This document shows positions 40,659 to 50,570 of a stretch of 61,960 bases of DNA, one piece after another. The DNA is from an uncultured Chloroflexota bacterium (GTDB lineage: Bacteria; Chloroflexota; Anaerolineae; Anaerolineales; Anaerolineaceae), in contig CADATZ010000020.1 in NCBI GenBank assembly GCA_902791025.1, forward strand, positions 1 to 61,960, written 5' to 3'. The notes beneath the pieces are model-generated. The model was not told the DNA's origin and searched no databases. It saw nothing but the letters and a program-made list of their open reading frames with translations. A program made the translations under genes and the position numbers. Position 1 is the stretch's first letter. The number at the start of each line of letters is the position of its first letter.

Positions 40659-41992
40659 ACCTTAGATCGATTTGGAATCAGATTTCTGAGAAATTTGTGA
40701 AAAACAAGGAACAGATTTTATTTGTCTTTGCTGTATCTTTTTGTGTATTTACCTTTACGATTTCCCTGATCCGCGCGGCAGTGACGGCACTGACTTATGA
40801 TGAAGCGTCAACGTACCTGCGGTATTATCAGGAGGACTTTTTTGCCCGTGATGTTATGTCCTGGTATTTTTCCGGTCCCGGATGTATCGCCAACAATCAC
40901 TGGCTGAATTCATTCCTGATCTGGTTCCTTTGTAAAATTACCCGAATCAAATTCAGCGAATTTATGGTCCGTTTCCCGATCCTGGTGATGTATGCCATCT
41001 ATCTGTTCGCGGTCTGCCGGTCTTACAAAAAGAAAGTTATCTCCCTCCCTGTCCTGATCCTGCTTGTCGGAAATTATTATCTGGATGAGTTCTATGGGCT
41101 GGCAAGAGGGTATGGTATGGCTAATACCTTCGTTTTTCTCTTCTGCCTCAGTTATATGAATTGGCGGAAGTCAGATTTCAGCCGGATGCGATACCTGAAT
41201 TTAGCCATGATCTGTGCGGTTTTTGCCGTTTTATCCAATACAATTGTGCTGCTGCTCTATCCCGCGGTTGGTATTTTGTGCCTGTACAGGCTGATCACGA
41301 AAAAACAATTTCTCAATTTCCTGAAAAATTGCTCAGTGGTATTTATCGGATTTTTGGCTGTGACTGTTTTGATGGTGATCTATCATTTCAATATATCCGC
41401 ACCGGGCAAGATGCTGTATACCGGAGGACATAATTTTTATGATAACTTTGTAAAGGGGTATATTGAAATGTTCGTTTCAGGAGGATCTTTCATTTCGATC
41501 CTTTCCGGCGTTGTGACTGCTCTTGTTCTGCTCTGTGTTCTTCGCATCAACAAAGGAATGAAAGAACTTGATTTCGGGGTGATGATGTTTTTGTTCATTA
41601 TCACGAATCTTGTCATTCACCCGCTGACTGCGCCGAAGGGGTATATCGCGACCCGTGTGCTGCTGCCCTTTTACGCCTTTATGGTTCTTGCTGTCAATGA
41701 AATCGTCCAGACCGCGTTCAAAATGCCGCTGCCCGGCGGAAAACGTATTCCCGGAGTTTTTGGAAAATACAGCGGGGTTGTGCTTTGCGCTGTATGTGTG
41801 TGTCTGTTTGTCTCACGGATCGATCTGGACAGAACGAAGGACTGGAAGAATGACTACCGTTACAGAACCCTGGAAACCGGAAGCGCTATCACCGGCCAGC
41901 CGCATAACGCGGATTGGGGACATCCCTCCGGTGATTTCTATATCAAGAAAAACGAAGCAATCGTTGAGGAGTTTTACAGTTATCTGAGGTAG
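40655..41992 (+). CDS. Polytopic membrane protein, GT-C-like
   Basis: A 445-residue protein with about ten membrane helices. The first loop carries TYDEASTYLRYY, an acidic motif of the kind used by GT-C glycosyltransferases, then NNHWLNSFLIW. The start ATG 40655 overlaps the lipid kinase stop (ATGA). Function inferred from topology: transfer of a sugar from a polyprenyl carrier outside the membrane. It ends facing the first of three DUF6020-like genes on the opposite strand. Confidence 0.65.
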   Translation: MNLRSIWNQISEKFVKNKEQILFVFAVSFCVFTFTISLIRAAVTALTYDEASTYLRYYQEDFFARDVMSWYFSGPGCIANNHWLNSFLIWFLCKITRIKFSEFMVRFPILVMYAIYLFAVCRSYKKKVISLPVLILLVGNYYLDEFYGLARGYGMANTFVFLFCLSYMNWRKSDFSRMRYLNLAMICAVFAVLSNTIVLLLYPAVGILCLYRLITKKQFLNFLKNCSVVFIGFLAVTVLMVIYHFNISAPGKMLYTGGHNFYDNFVKGYIEMFVSGGSFISILSGVVTALVLLCVLRINKGMKELDFGVMMFLFIITNLVIHPLTAPKGYIATRVLLPFYAFMVLAVNEIVQTAFKMPLPGGKRIPGVFGKYSGVVLCAVCVCLFVSRIDLDRTKDWKNDYRYRTLETGSAITGQPHNADWGHPSGDFYIKKNEAIVEEFYSYLR

Positions 41993-42008
41993 AACCGGAT
42001 TCCCGGTT
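41993..42008. terminator. Short bidirectional hairpin between convergent genes
   Basis: AACCGG and CCGGTT flank a four-base loop in the 14-bp gap between two converging genes. No T-run is present, so it may act only as a block. Confidence 0.4.
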
Positions 42009-43758
42009 ATTCCTTAGCGCATTTTCTCAGTGATGCAGCCAGCAGCAGCGGGAGCCCGATGAATAAGCCATAGACGTAGCGGTATTCGTTATAAACCGGA
42101 GACGGCAGGATGCTCAGCCACAGGAACAGCCCCGGCAGGAAGAGAATGAACTTTTTCCGGTTCTGATACAGGCACCAGAAACCGCAGAAAAGCCAGACCC
42201 ACCAGCACGCTCCGCGGCTGAAAAGCAGCGGCAGCAGGGGGATCTTCAGGTCCTGATGATAGGCATGCCAATTGTATATTTTATCCACGATCACGGATTT
42301 ATAAATCGGTGCGGCATGAATATCGCCGATCTGCTGTCCCAGGATAACACCGTAAAATGTAGTCCAGTATTGTGTTTCCGGAAACCAATATCCATAAGTG
42401 TTGTGCAGAGCAGCTTCCAGATATGAGACGGGATATTTTCCTGCGAGTTTCAGCCATAGCTTGAAAAACGCTTTTGGATCCTGCTGATACTGACTCTGAA
42501 TGAAATGATTTTTTACAGGATCCGCGAATGTACCGGTATATTCCCTCCAGATTTCCGGAATGTCATACCAGCTATCGAAAAGGGCCAGATCTTCGGAACT
42601 GATTTCCTCATAATGTTCAGAAATCGTCCGTGCCATTTGCTGCTGAAGGAGGGAAAGGATCAGGCCGCTTCCCACTTTTTTTACATTCAGTAATGGATAT
42701 AACAGGTAATTCCAAATACATAGTACAGCGCATGTGATCACGGCAGCAGTGAGGATTTGTCTCTTGAAGGAACGAAAACGAAACAGGAAAAATATCGGGA
42801 GAAGAATGGTGATCAATAATCCGTTATGCCGGGTCAGCGGCAGAAAAACCAGCGTAAATATCAGCCAAAATAGACTTTTTTTGCTGTGAAAAAAACGTTT
42901 TTCATTTTCAGCGGCGGAGTCCACACAAAGCAAAAGTCCTAAAAAGCAAAGAGAAAAGGGGATATCCTTCCAAATCGTCACGCTGAAAAGCGTATTTCCC
43001 GGATAGAGCGCAAACCAGGCAAAAATCAAACCTTTAAGAAAGGGATGTTTGATATAATGTGTGATCCGTTCAAAGCATAAGGCAAAAACGATTGTCATCA
43101 GCAGCATTTGTAAAAATGAGCAGATTCCAATCCCAATTTGCAGCGAGCCGGTAAGTTTTTCAACCGGCAGCAGAATACACCGCAAAACAAGATCCAGAAA
43201 TGCCGAGTGATGATCGCTGAGATTTTCAACGTGAATCGCATCGTAAACCTGTGCAGCTGAGTCATAGGTCATGTTTGCGGGATAGCAATACAGGTACCAG
43301 GGAATATAAGCGATGAAGAGAAGTCCCCAGTAAAGCAGAACCTTTTTCTTCGAGTATGTTTCCCTTTCATTTGTTCCCGATTCGGAAGGGCGGTCACGCA
43401 GGAACTGAAAAAGCAGAAATGAGCAGCAGTAATACAGCACAAAGTGGGAAAAAAAGAGATTCAGGTAATTGAGCAGTGTACTGCGGCTTTCCCATATCCA
43501 GCGAATCGACTCTCTTTTTTCAAAACTGATCCCGAGGCAGTAAAACAGTGCGATAAGCAGCGAGAACAATGCTGAGTAAGTTTTCAGCCTTTTGTCTGTT
43601 TCCTTGCTGCTGCGGATGATGACCCAAACGAAAAACAACATCAGAAGCAGCCAGATAAAGGACTCCGCATTGGCAAGTTCAAATCCTTTGTGGGTGATGT
43701 CGAACCGGAAGCCCCGTACGGCCAGAAAACTTATCAGAATCGCGGCTGCTATGAACAT
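42007..43758 (-). CDS. DUF6020-like membrane protein, paralogue 1
   Basis: A 583-residue protein with about 12 membrane helices, the third of three tandem paralogues. Family blocks: IPWYLYCYPANMTYDSAAQVYDA (first large loop, Tyr-Asp-Ser), SDHHSAFLDL, FALYPGNTLFSVTIWKDIPFS, LPLTRHNGLL and a late FPETQYWTTFYG. The topology and the acidic loop suit a GT-C glycosyltransferase using a lipid-linked sugar; the family is otherwise uncharacterised. It follows paralogue 2 with a 4-bp gap. Confidence 0.75.
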   Translation of the reverse strand: MFIAAAILISFLAVRGFRFDITHKGFELANAESFIWLLLMLFFVWVIIRSSKETDKRLKTYSALFSLLIALFYCLGISFEKRESIRWIWESRSTLLNYLNLFFSHFVLYYCCSFLLFQFLRDRPSESGTNERETYSKKKVLLYWGLLFIAYIPWYLYCYPANMTYDSAAQVYDAIHVENLSDHHSAFLDLVLRCILLPVEKLTGSLQIGIGICSFLQMLLMTIVFALCFERITHYIKHPFLKGLIFAWFALYPGNTLFSVTIWKDIPFSLCFLGLLLCVDSAAENEKRFFHSKKSLFWLIFTLVFLPLTRHNGLLITILLPIFFLFRFRSFKRQILTAAVITCAVLCIWNYLLYPLLNVKKVGSGLILSLLQQQMARTISEHYEEISSEDLALFDSWYDIPEIWREYTGTFADPVKNHFIQSQYQQDPKAFFKLWLKLAGKYPVSYLEAALHNTYGYWFPETQYWTTFYGVILGQQIGDIHAAPIYKSVIVDKIYNWHAYHQDLKIPLLPLLFSRGACWWVWLFCGFWCLYQNRKKFILFLPGLFLWLSILPSPVYNEYRYVYGLFIGLPLLLAASLRKCAKE

Positions 43759-43762
43759 GGTC

Positions 43763-45529
43763 TTATTTACCGGGTCCAGCTTTTTTTGTTCTACCGCTCA
43801 GGCTTGCAAATAAAATCAGGGGTAACCCGACAATCAGGCCATAACCGTAGCGGAAGTCATTGGTGATCGGAACAAGGAGGATACCCAGCCACAATGCAAA
43901 TCCGGCCATAAACAGGGCGAATTTCTTTCTGTTGCGGTACAGACTGTAACACCCGCAGTAGATCCACAGCCACCAATAGGTCCCCGGACTGAACAACAGG
44001 AAAAGGACCGGGGTTTTCGTGAATTGAATCTGTTTCAGCCAGATAATGATTTTTTCAACATATCCGATTTTTGCAAGAGGTGCAGGATGAATGTCTTCTA
44101 CTTTTACACCATCATACATGGAATAGTCTGAGATCCATTGGTTGACTTCCGGGAACCAGAAGCCGTAATCATTCAGCAGGAAGGCTTCAATATAAGCCAG
44201 TGGAAACTTTAGCCCGTTTTTAAGCCATAAGGTAAAAAACCGGAAGGGATTTTCGTGGAAAAGTTCGTTATTAAACTGATCTTTGACTTTGTCTGCGTGA
44301 CGTGGGTTGTACAGGGTCCATATTTCGGGAACAAGGAAGTATTCCTGCAGTTCTGAACGTTCTTCTTCTGTCAATTCATCACGGTGTTCGTCCAATACCC
44401 GGACGATCTGCTGTTCCATGAAGGTGTACACATGTGCGGGAGCGATATCGGTAATATGCAATGCCGGCATAAGGATGAGTTTCCATCCGAAGAATACAAG
44501 AAGAACACAGGCAAAGCCGATTGCGACTTGCTTCCGGAAATTTTTAAAGCGGAAAAAGAAGTATATCGGGAGGACTACCGTGACCGTGATCCCGTTATGA
44601 CGCATCAGCGGCAGCAGGAGCAGACAAAGGAACATCAAAAAACATTTCTTTTTGTTTCTGAAAAAAGATTTTTCATCAATTACAGCAGCGTCAATGCACA
44701 GCAGCAGGATCAGGAAACAGACAGAGAACAGAATGTCCTTCCATAGTGTCACACTGAATAAATGATGGATCGGGTACAGCGCAAACCAGAGAAAGACAAT
44801 TACTGCGATGACTTTGTTGTGCATATATTTTCGAATCCACTCGTAGCTGAAAGCAAAAACGAATGTTATGATCAGCATTTGTATGCAGGTGATAATTCCC
44901 ACTCCGGTTTGGTATGATCCGGTGAATTTGTGAACTGCGAGAAGAATTCCTCTGATCACCAGGTTCAGGACCGCGGAATGATGATTGTTGAGAGAGTCAA
45001 GACTGATCGCATCCATGATCTGGTTCAGGGAATCCGGTGTCAGAAGCCCAGGATAATATGTCAGATACCAGGGAATATAAAAAATCAGAAGAATTCCCCA
45101 ATACAGCAAGACCTTTTTCATGGAGAACTTGTATTGGGGCTTTTTATCTGCCGGGATCGGTGCGTCCCGCAGCATGCGGAAGGAAAGAAAGGCAAAAGAA
45201 TAATATAAAACTGTGTGTCCGAAGAACATCAGAAAGGTGTTGAGCAGGTAGGAACGGGTTTCCCAGATCCAGGAAAGGCGGTACATTTTCGAAAGGCTGA
45301 TTCCCAGAACATAGAATGCCGCTGTAATTACTGCGAAACCCGACGCGAAAATTTTCAGCCGCTTGTCCTTTTCACGAATACTCAGATAAATGACGCGGGC
45401 AAAGAACAGAAAAACGAGAAGCCAGATAAATGATTCTGTATTGACCAAAGCCAGATAGTCTGTAGTCAATTCCATTCGAAAACCGCAAACAGCTAAGAAA
45501 GCAAGCAGTAAAGAAAATGCAAGTGTCAT
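43763..45529 (-). CDS. DUF6020-like membrane protein, paralogue 2
   Basis: A 588-residue paralogue with the same topology: IPWYLTYYPGLLTPDSLNQI, NNHHSAVLNL, LYPIHHLFSVTLWKDILFS, LPLMRHNGI and a late FPEVNQWISDYS. The most divergent parts are the C-terminal extracytoplasmic segments, as expected if the three enzymes act on different acceptors or linkages. The gap from paralogue 3 is 8 bp. Confidence 0.75.
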   Translation of the reverse strand: MTLAFSLLLAFLAVCGFRMELTTDYLALVNTESFIWLLVFLFFARVIYLSIREKDKRLKIFASGFAVITAAFYVLGISLSKMYRLSWIWETRSYLLNTFLMFFGHTVLYYSFAFLSFRMLRDAPIPADKKPQYKFSMKKVLLYWGILLIFYIPWYLTYYPGLLTPDSLNQIMDAISLDSLNNHHSAVLNLVIRGILLAVHKFTGSYQTGVGIITCIQMLIITFVFAFSYEWIRKYMHNKVIAVIVFLWFALYPIHHLFSVTLWKDILFSVCFLILLLCIDAAVIDEKSFFRNKKKCFLMFLCLLLLPLMRHNGITVTVVLPIYFFFRFKNFRKQVAIGFACVLLVFFGWKLILMPALHITDIAPAHVYTFMEQQIVRVLDEHRDELTEEERSELQEYFLVPEIWTLYNPRHADKVKDQFNNELFHENPFRFFTLWLKNGLKFPLAYIEAFLLNDYGFWFPEVNQWISDYSMYDGVKVEDIHPAPLAKIGYVEKIIIWLKQIQFTKTPVLFLLFSPGTYWWLWIYCGCYSLYRNRKKFALFMAGFALWLGILLVPITNDFRYGYGLIVGLPLILFASLSGRTKKAGPGK

Positions 45530-45537
45530 ATTTCACC

Positions 45538-47301
45538 TTAATTTTTCAGATCAATATCTGTTTTTTGTCTGCCGAGTACTGAACACATCAGTAAAGGCAA
45601 TCCGATAAACAGACCGTACACATATCTGTATTCATTATACACCGGTGAGATCAAAATTCCGGTCCACAAAGCAAGTCCTGCCAGGAAAAGGATAAATTTG
45701 CCTTTGTTGCGGTACAGACAGTAACATCCACAGAACAACCACAGCCAGAAACATGCACCGCGGCTGAAAAGCAGCGGCAGCAGCGGTACTTTCAGATATT
45801 GATCATTGCTGATAAACGCAAGGATTCGTTTCAGTAAGCTGAAAGAGTGAACAGGCGCCTGATGAACATCCTCAATATCCCATTCTCCGGCATCTACACC
45901 GGAGAAAACGACCCAGTAATGCGTCTCCGGGAACCAGTATCCGTAATTATTCGCGAGAAATGCTTCTATGTAATCCACCGGATACCGTCTCCCGAGCTTT
46001 GCCCAGGACGCAAAGAAGCCGGCGGGGTCTTCCTGATACAGGTCATCCCGGAAGTGCCTTTTTACGGAATCCGAAATTCCGGGTTTGTATCGGGTCCAGA
46101 GGTCTTCGATGTCAAAGTATTGTGTGAAATCCCGCATCTCCTCCGCGGAGAGCTCTTCATGATGGACATTCATGGCACGTGCCATCTGCTGCTGCAATAC
46201 AGAAAGCGCCTGCCCGGATGTGATCTCCGTCACTTGCAATGCCGGCAGCAGAAGAAGTTTCCATAAGCCAAAAATCAGCAGTGCGCACCCAAAGATCAAG
46301 CCTGCCTGTGTTCGGCAGCTTTTGAACCGCAGCAGCATGGATAACCCAATTACAATACTGATCAGGATGCCGTTGTGCCGCATCAGCGGGAGAAGAGCCA
46401 AAGCGATCAGCAGCAGGATTCTTTTTGTCCGGCTGTGAAAGAATGCCCTTTCATTTTCTGCCGCGGCATCAAGACACAGCAAGAGAGCCAGAAAACAGAC
46501 TGAAAACAGGATATCTTTCCATAGCGTAACGCTGTAAATCGTATTGACGGGAAAAACGGCATACCAGAGGAAGACCAGCAACCTGAGCAGCCGGTTATGC
46601 AGATATTTCCGGATCCATACGCAGGTGAAGGAGAACACAAAAGTGACGATCAGCATCTGCAAAAAGCTTGTAACGGCGACGCCGTTCTGCAGTGAACCGG
46701 TAAGTTGGCGGACCGGTACGATCACGAGCCGCATCATCAGCGTCAGAAAGGCCGAGTGATGGTCACGGATCCCATTCAGGGTTATGGCATCATTGATCTG
46801 GTCGGCGGTATCCTGCGTCACGATGCCGGGGTAACAGTGCAGGTACCAGGGCAGGGAAAGGAGTGTCATGACGGCCCAGGTGATCCATACGCGTTTCATG
46901 GAAAACCTATCGGGTGATCCAGCCGCCTGCTGTTCTTTTTCAAAATATCCGAAACCAAAAAATGCCGCGCAATAGTACAGGATGGTATGGGAAAAAAAGA
47001 GCCAGATGACTTTTTCCGCGGTACCGGAATCTCTCCAGATCCATGAGATGCTTTTCATCCTTTCCATTCCGGCACCGGCAATGTAACATGCGGCGGTGAT
47101 GACTGCAAACAGAGCGGCAAAGATCTTCAGTCTGCTGTTCTTTTCTTTCAGGCTTTTGTCAATGACAAAGGCGAAAAACAGCATCACCGGAAGCCAGATG
47201 AAGGACAAAGTGTTCTGCATGATCAGTCCCGCTTCCGTTATGGAATAGCGGAAGCCGTATATTGCTGAAAAACTGATCAGCAGAGACAACAGTATCCTCA
47301 T
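45538..47301 (-). CDS. DUF6020-like membrane protein, paralogue 3
   Basis: A 587-residue paralogue with LPWYLHCYPGIVTQDTADQI, RDHHSAFLTL, VFPVNTIYSVTLWKDILFS, LPLMRHNGI and FPETHYWVVFSG. It is translationally coupled (ATGA overlap) to the upstream family 4 glycosyltransferase. It shares more loop residues with paralogue 1 than with paralogue 2. Confidence 0.75.
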   Translation of the reverse strand: MRILLSLLISFSAIYGFRYSITEAGLIMQNTLSFIWLPVMLFFAFVIDKSLKEKNSRLKIFAALFAVITAACYIAGAGMERMKSISWIWRDSGTAEKVIWLFFSHTILYYCAAFFGFGYFEKEQQAAGSPDRFSMKRVWITWAVMTLLSLPWYLHCYPGIVTQDTADQINDAITLNGIRDHHSAFLTLMMRLVIVPVRQLTGSLQNGVAVTSFLQMLIVTFVFSFTCVWIRKYLHNRLLRLLVFLWYAVFPVNTIYSVTLWKDILFSVCFLALLLCLDAAAENERAFFHSRTKRILLLIALALLPLMRHNGILISIVIGLSMLLRFKSCRTQAGLIFGCALLIFGLWKLLLLPALQVTEITSGQALSVLQQQMARAMNVHHEELSAEEMRDFTQYFDIEDLWTRYKPGISDSVKRHFRDDLYQEDPAGFFASWAKLGRRYPVDYIEAFLANNYGYWFPETHYWVVFSGVDAGEWDIEDVHQAPVHSFSLLKRILAFISNDQYLKVPLLPLLFSRGACFWLWLFCGCYCLYRNKGKFILFLAGLALWTGILISPVYNEYRYVYGLFIGLPLLMCSVLGRQKTDIDLKN

Positions 47302-48404
47302 TGATTGTCTCTCCCGAGATAACGGTGATAGAAATCAAGATGTTTCCGGGCTATGGAATCCCAGGAAAGAGCGGATGCGGCAAATTCCTGTCCCGCCCGG
47401 CCAAGTTTATTTCGTAAATCAGGATCATGAATCAGCTCACTTAATGCTGAGCGTAAAGCCTGCGGGTCATTGGGCGGGATCAGCAGACCGGTTTCCCGAT
47501 CCCGAACCATATCCGGAATTCCGCCGACAGCAGTGGCGACCACGGGTTTTCCGAAAGCAAAGGCAGTCGGGATCACGCCGGACTGACTGGCGGAGAGGTA
47601 GGGCAGCGCAATGATGGCGGCCTGTTCCATGAATCCGGCGACTTCTTCATCACTCAAAAAGCGGTTTGTCAGTTTGATCTGCGGATGGGAAAGCTGCTCC
47701 TGATAAGGCGTCACATCACCGCCGCCGGCGATTTGGAGTGTCCAGTCCGGATTCTCGTCCAGCAGCGGCCTTACTGCCTCCAGAAGGATATTAATACCTT
47801 TGTAGGGCTCGATCCGTCCAAAGAAGAGAATCTCCTTCTGTTCTGGAAGTCCTTTGCCGTATTTGGTGAAGAAATCATACACACCGTGCGGAGCGACCAT
47901 AATTTTCTTTGCCGGGACGCCTTTGTTCATCAATGTTTGTTTCCCCTGATCTGTCAGAACCACCAATCCGTCCGGCATGCCGCGGAACAGTCCTTCGGTG
48001 ATTTTGAAGTAAAAGGGTGTTCCTTCGTGATGGACAACATCATGGATGGTGTAGATCAGCGGTTTATGCAGCGTGTGACGGATGAAATATCCGAGCGCCG
48101 GGTTCCATTCCTGGGCGCTGGTGATATGGATCACGTCCGGGTCAAATGCTTCTGAAATGGAGCGGATGGATTTCCAGGTGTCTGGGAAAAACAGCTTCAG
48201 CAGGGTTCCTTTGGCTCCTTTTCCGGTGTCCAGGGTCTGCACGGTCACGCCGGGAAGAGCACCGTCGGCGTGTTCGGCGTTTTCCGCGCAAATCAGTTTC
48301 ACATCACAGAGCTTGCTCAGGCTTTCAGCCAGGCAGTCATTAAAATGCAGCAATCCGCCCCGGCGGGTGAGACAGATCATCAAAACACGCGGTTGTTTTT
48401 CCAT
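47298..48404 (-). CDS. Family 4 glycosyltransferase
   Basis: A 368-residue GT4 enzyme. The N-terminal half contains HITSAQEWNPALGYFIR and IYTIHDVVHHEG. The donor-binding half includes ILFFGRIEPYKGINILLEA and the retaining-GT signature ASQSGVIPTAFAFGKPVVAT, then GGIPDMVRDRETGLL. It is the second gene of a five-gene minus-strand operon and supplies a cytoplasmic glycosyl transfer. Confidence 0.92.
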   Translation of the reverse strand: MEKQPRVLMICLTRRGGLLHFNDCLAESLSKLCDVKLICAENAEHADGALPGVTVQTLDTGKGAKGTLLKLFFPDTWKSIRSISEAFDPDVIHITSAQEWNPALGYFIRHTLHKPLIYTIHDVVHHEGTPFYFKITEGLFRGMPDGLVVLTDQGKQTLMNKGVPAKKIMVAPHGVYDFFTKYGKGLPEQKEILFFGRIEPYKGINILLEAVRPLLDENPDWTLQIAGGGDVTPYQEQLSHPQIKLTNRFLSDEEVAGFMEQAAIIALPYLSASQSGVIPTAFAFGKPVVATAVGGIPDMVRDRETGLLIPPNDPQALRSALSELIHDPDLRNKLGRAGQEFAASALSWDSIARKHLDFYHRYLGRDNQ

Positions 48405-50437
48405 TATTCCTCTTTTCCTCCGGTAAGAAATCCGCAGTCAAGCAGTTCATTGACCCTGTCCGAGACCGGATTTTCTCCGCAGTCTTTTTCGATACGCCGC
48501 CATATGGCACAGAGCGGGTCATTCATTACCGGCGTTACCGTCATTGCGGCTTCGGTTTGTTCCAATGCGTCTGACCAACGCCCGGTATGCGCATAGGCTT
48601 CGATAAAAAGAATGCGTTCCATCGGGTCATTGGGATGATCCGTCCCTGCGAAAGCTGTATCTCCCAGTTCTGCGGCCTTTTCCCAATTTCCGCGCTGCCG
48701 TTCCAGGTCCGCTTTTTCGTAATACCAGCACCATCCTCGTTCATTTTCTTTCCCGAATAGTTTTGACGGCAGCGGATTTTCCGGATCTTCGGTGCGAATG
48801 CGGCTGTAGTTGTTCAAAACTGCCGCGTCCCGGTCGATGGTTGGGATCATCTGGTTGAAGAGGTCGATTTCCGGGTCAAGCACATGAACACAGCCGGGCG
48901 CGTTGTAATAAAGGCTGATCATGTCGTCCGTGTTTCCAAAAAATTGAGCGGAAAGGTATTCCTGGAAAATCTCATTGCCGGATTCCAGTCCTGAAAGTGT
49001 GGCTTCTCGCTTGGTGTTGGTATAAAGCATATAGGGCATCTGATCCTTTTTGTAACCATTCGCGTAGATCCAATTCAGCGGGGCTGTCAGTGAGTTGTCT
49101 GTGCTGAAGCGGATCGGCAGGACATTGGTGACGACGGCCGTATTTTCCTCAATACCGGGTACACGCCATTTCAGCTGGGTGAAAAAATCCTTTGTGAGGG
49201 TCCAATCCCTGCGGTACTCGTTCCCGACCACAAAAAGATGACCTGCAGCCAGGCCGATAAAGACGGAAGCGGCAAGAACCGCGAGAAACCGCGGTCTGCA
49301 CAGCCGCTCCAATACCGCGGTCAGGATCAGACTGACGCCAAGCATAAAGGGAAGGGTGTAACGGCAGTTTTGGAAAACAAAATGAATGGCACTTTCCGTC
49401 AGCCAAAAGGGCTGCCCTGCCAGCAAAAGCGCGATGATCCCAATTAGCAGCATGGTTACACTGCCCTTTTCTTCTCCCTCCTTTTTTGCTGAAAAGAGGA
49501 AAAGGAAAACTGTACATATGCAGAACACAGCCGCACAGATCAGCGCATAGATCAGTGTCGAACGGGATCCGAATTCGGCAGTATTCGGGAATTCAAAAAC
49601 CGTTCCCCAGGCTTCAAAAATCACGCGCAGACAGTCTCTGCCCATCTGCAGCAGATAAGCGCCGATGGTTGGCAGCGGTGCGGTCTTGAAGTCGCTCAGC
49701 AGTTTGAACTCATAATGCAGGGTTTGTGTCTTATTGAAAAACATACGGTAAGCCATGCCGGCAGCAAACACCGCAAGATATGGCAGGCAGAATTTAAATA
49801 CAGATTTTAGACGGCTTTGCCGGTTGTCATCAACTTCTGCAAGAGCTGCGAAAAGAAAACAGGGCCGCAGCAGTTCCAGAAGAAAGAAATATTCCGAGGC
49901 AAACAAATTCAGCAGGCTGATCAGACAGCCGAGGCCGGTCAGTGCCCAACCATGTTTTGCCCCGCGGACAGTTTTGACGGAAAGGATGAAGGAAAGGAAC
50001 AGCATTCCCATCAGGAAGTAGGAAAAACTGAAGTTGATGGCGATGGGACGCATGGTGAAGCCGGGATAGGCAATGAAAAGCAGTGCAGTAAGAACGGATG
50101 CGAACCGTTTTTTCGGCCAGACCTCATGCACCAGCAGTCCCGCACAGAAGCTGCCGAACACCTGAGCACAGAGTCCCCAGATCTGGGCGAGAAGCGGTGA
50201 ACCGTTCGTGATGAGGATCGCCAGGTTATGGATCTGCCCGGCAACAGGGCGGCTGAAGCTGAAATGGCGCAGCAGCCCATGGAAGCCAAGCTCCAGCCGT
50301 GTCCAGACATATGGCCAGTCGTCCCAGTAAAACCCCAGCTTATTCAGCAGCAGCCCGTAAGAAAGCAGCACAAAAAGCCCAAGTGGGATGAGTGTGAGAA
50401 TGTAGGTGACGTTGTTTGTTTGTCGAAGTTTTTTCAT
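48404..50437 (-). CDS. Large polytopic membrane protein, GT-C-like, with C-terminal helical repeats
   Basis: A 677-residue protein. About 12 membrane helices span residues 10-430. The first loop holds FYWDDWPYVWTRLEL (acidic pair Asp-Asp), as in PMT/GT-C enzymes. The extracytoplasmic C-terminal 200 residues end with TPR-like helices (YYEKADLERQRGNWEKAAELG, FIEAYAHTGRWSDALEQTEAA). It leads the operon and overlaps the GT4 gene by one base. Protein or polymer glycosylation outside the cell is inferred. Confidence 0.65.
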   Translation of the reverse strand: MKKLRQTNNVTYILTLIPLGLFVLLSYGLLLNKLGFYWDDWPYVWTRLELGFHGLLRHFSFSRPVAGQIHNLAILITNGSPLLAQIWGLCAQVFGSFCAGLLVHEVWPKKRFASVLTALLFIAYPGFTMRPIAINFSFSYFLMGMLFLSFILSVKTVRGAKHGWALTGLGCLISLLNLFASEYFFLLELLRPCFLFAALAEVDDNRQSRLKSVFKFCLPYLAVFAAGMAYRMFFNKTQTLHYEFKLLSDFKTAPLPTIGAYLLQMGRDCLRVIFEAWGTVFEFPNTAEFGSRSTLIYALICAAVFCICTVFLFLFSAKKEGEEKGSVTMLLIGIIALLLAGQPFWLTESAIHFVFQNCRYTLPFMLGVSLILTAVLERLCRPRFLAVLAASVFIGLAAGHLFVVGNEYRRDWTLTKDFFTQLKWRVPGIEENTAVVTNVLPIRFSTDNSLTAPLNWIYANGYKKDQMPYMLYTNTKREATLSGLESGNEIFQEYLSAQFFGNTDDMISLYYNAPGCVHVLDPEIDLFNQMIPTIDRDAAVLNNYSRIRTEDPENPLPSKLFGKENERGWCWYYEKADLERQRGNWEKAAELGDTAFAGTDHPNDPMERILFIEAYAHTGRWSDALEQTEAAMTVTPVMNDPLCAIWRRIEKDCGENPVSDRVNELLDCGFLTGGKEE

Positions 50438-50570
50438 AATTATTTTTAGTGGTCAGTGATCAGAATTCAGTATTCAGTGGTCAGTGGTCAGAAGTTCCCC
50501 TTGTCTATTTGATTCCGACGCGGAGCGTCACCATAATTGAACTCTGAACTCTAAACTCTGAACTCTATTT
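50438..50570. repeat. GGTCAGTG and GAACTCTGAACTC spacer repeats
   Basis: The gap holds two arrays: TTAGTGGTCAGTGATCAG, ATTCAGTATTCAGTGGTCAGTGG (about 50448-50490), and further right GAACTCTGAACTCTAAACTC (about 50540-50572). Between them is a unique GC-rich stretch. No gene or standard promoter is visible. Confidence 0.65.
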
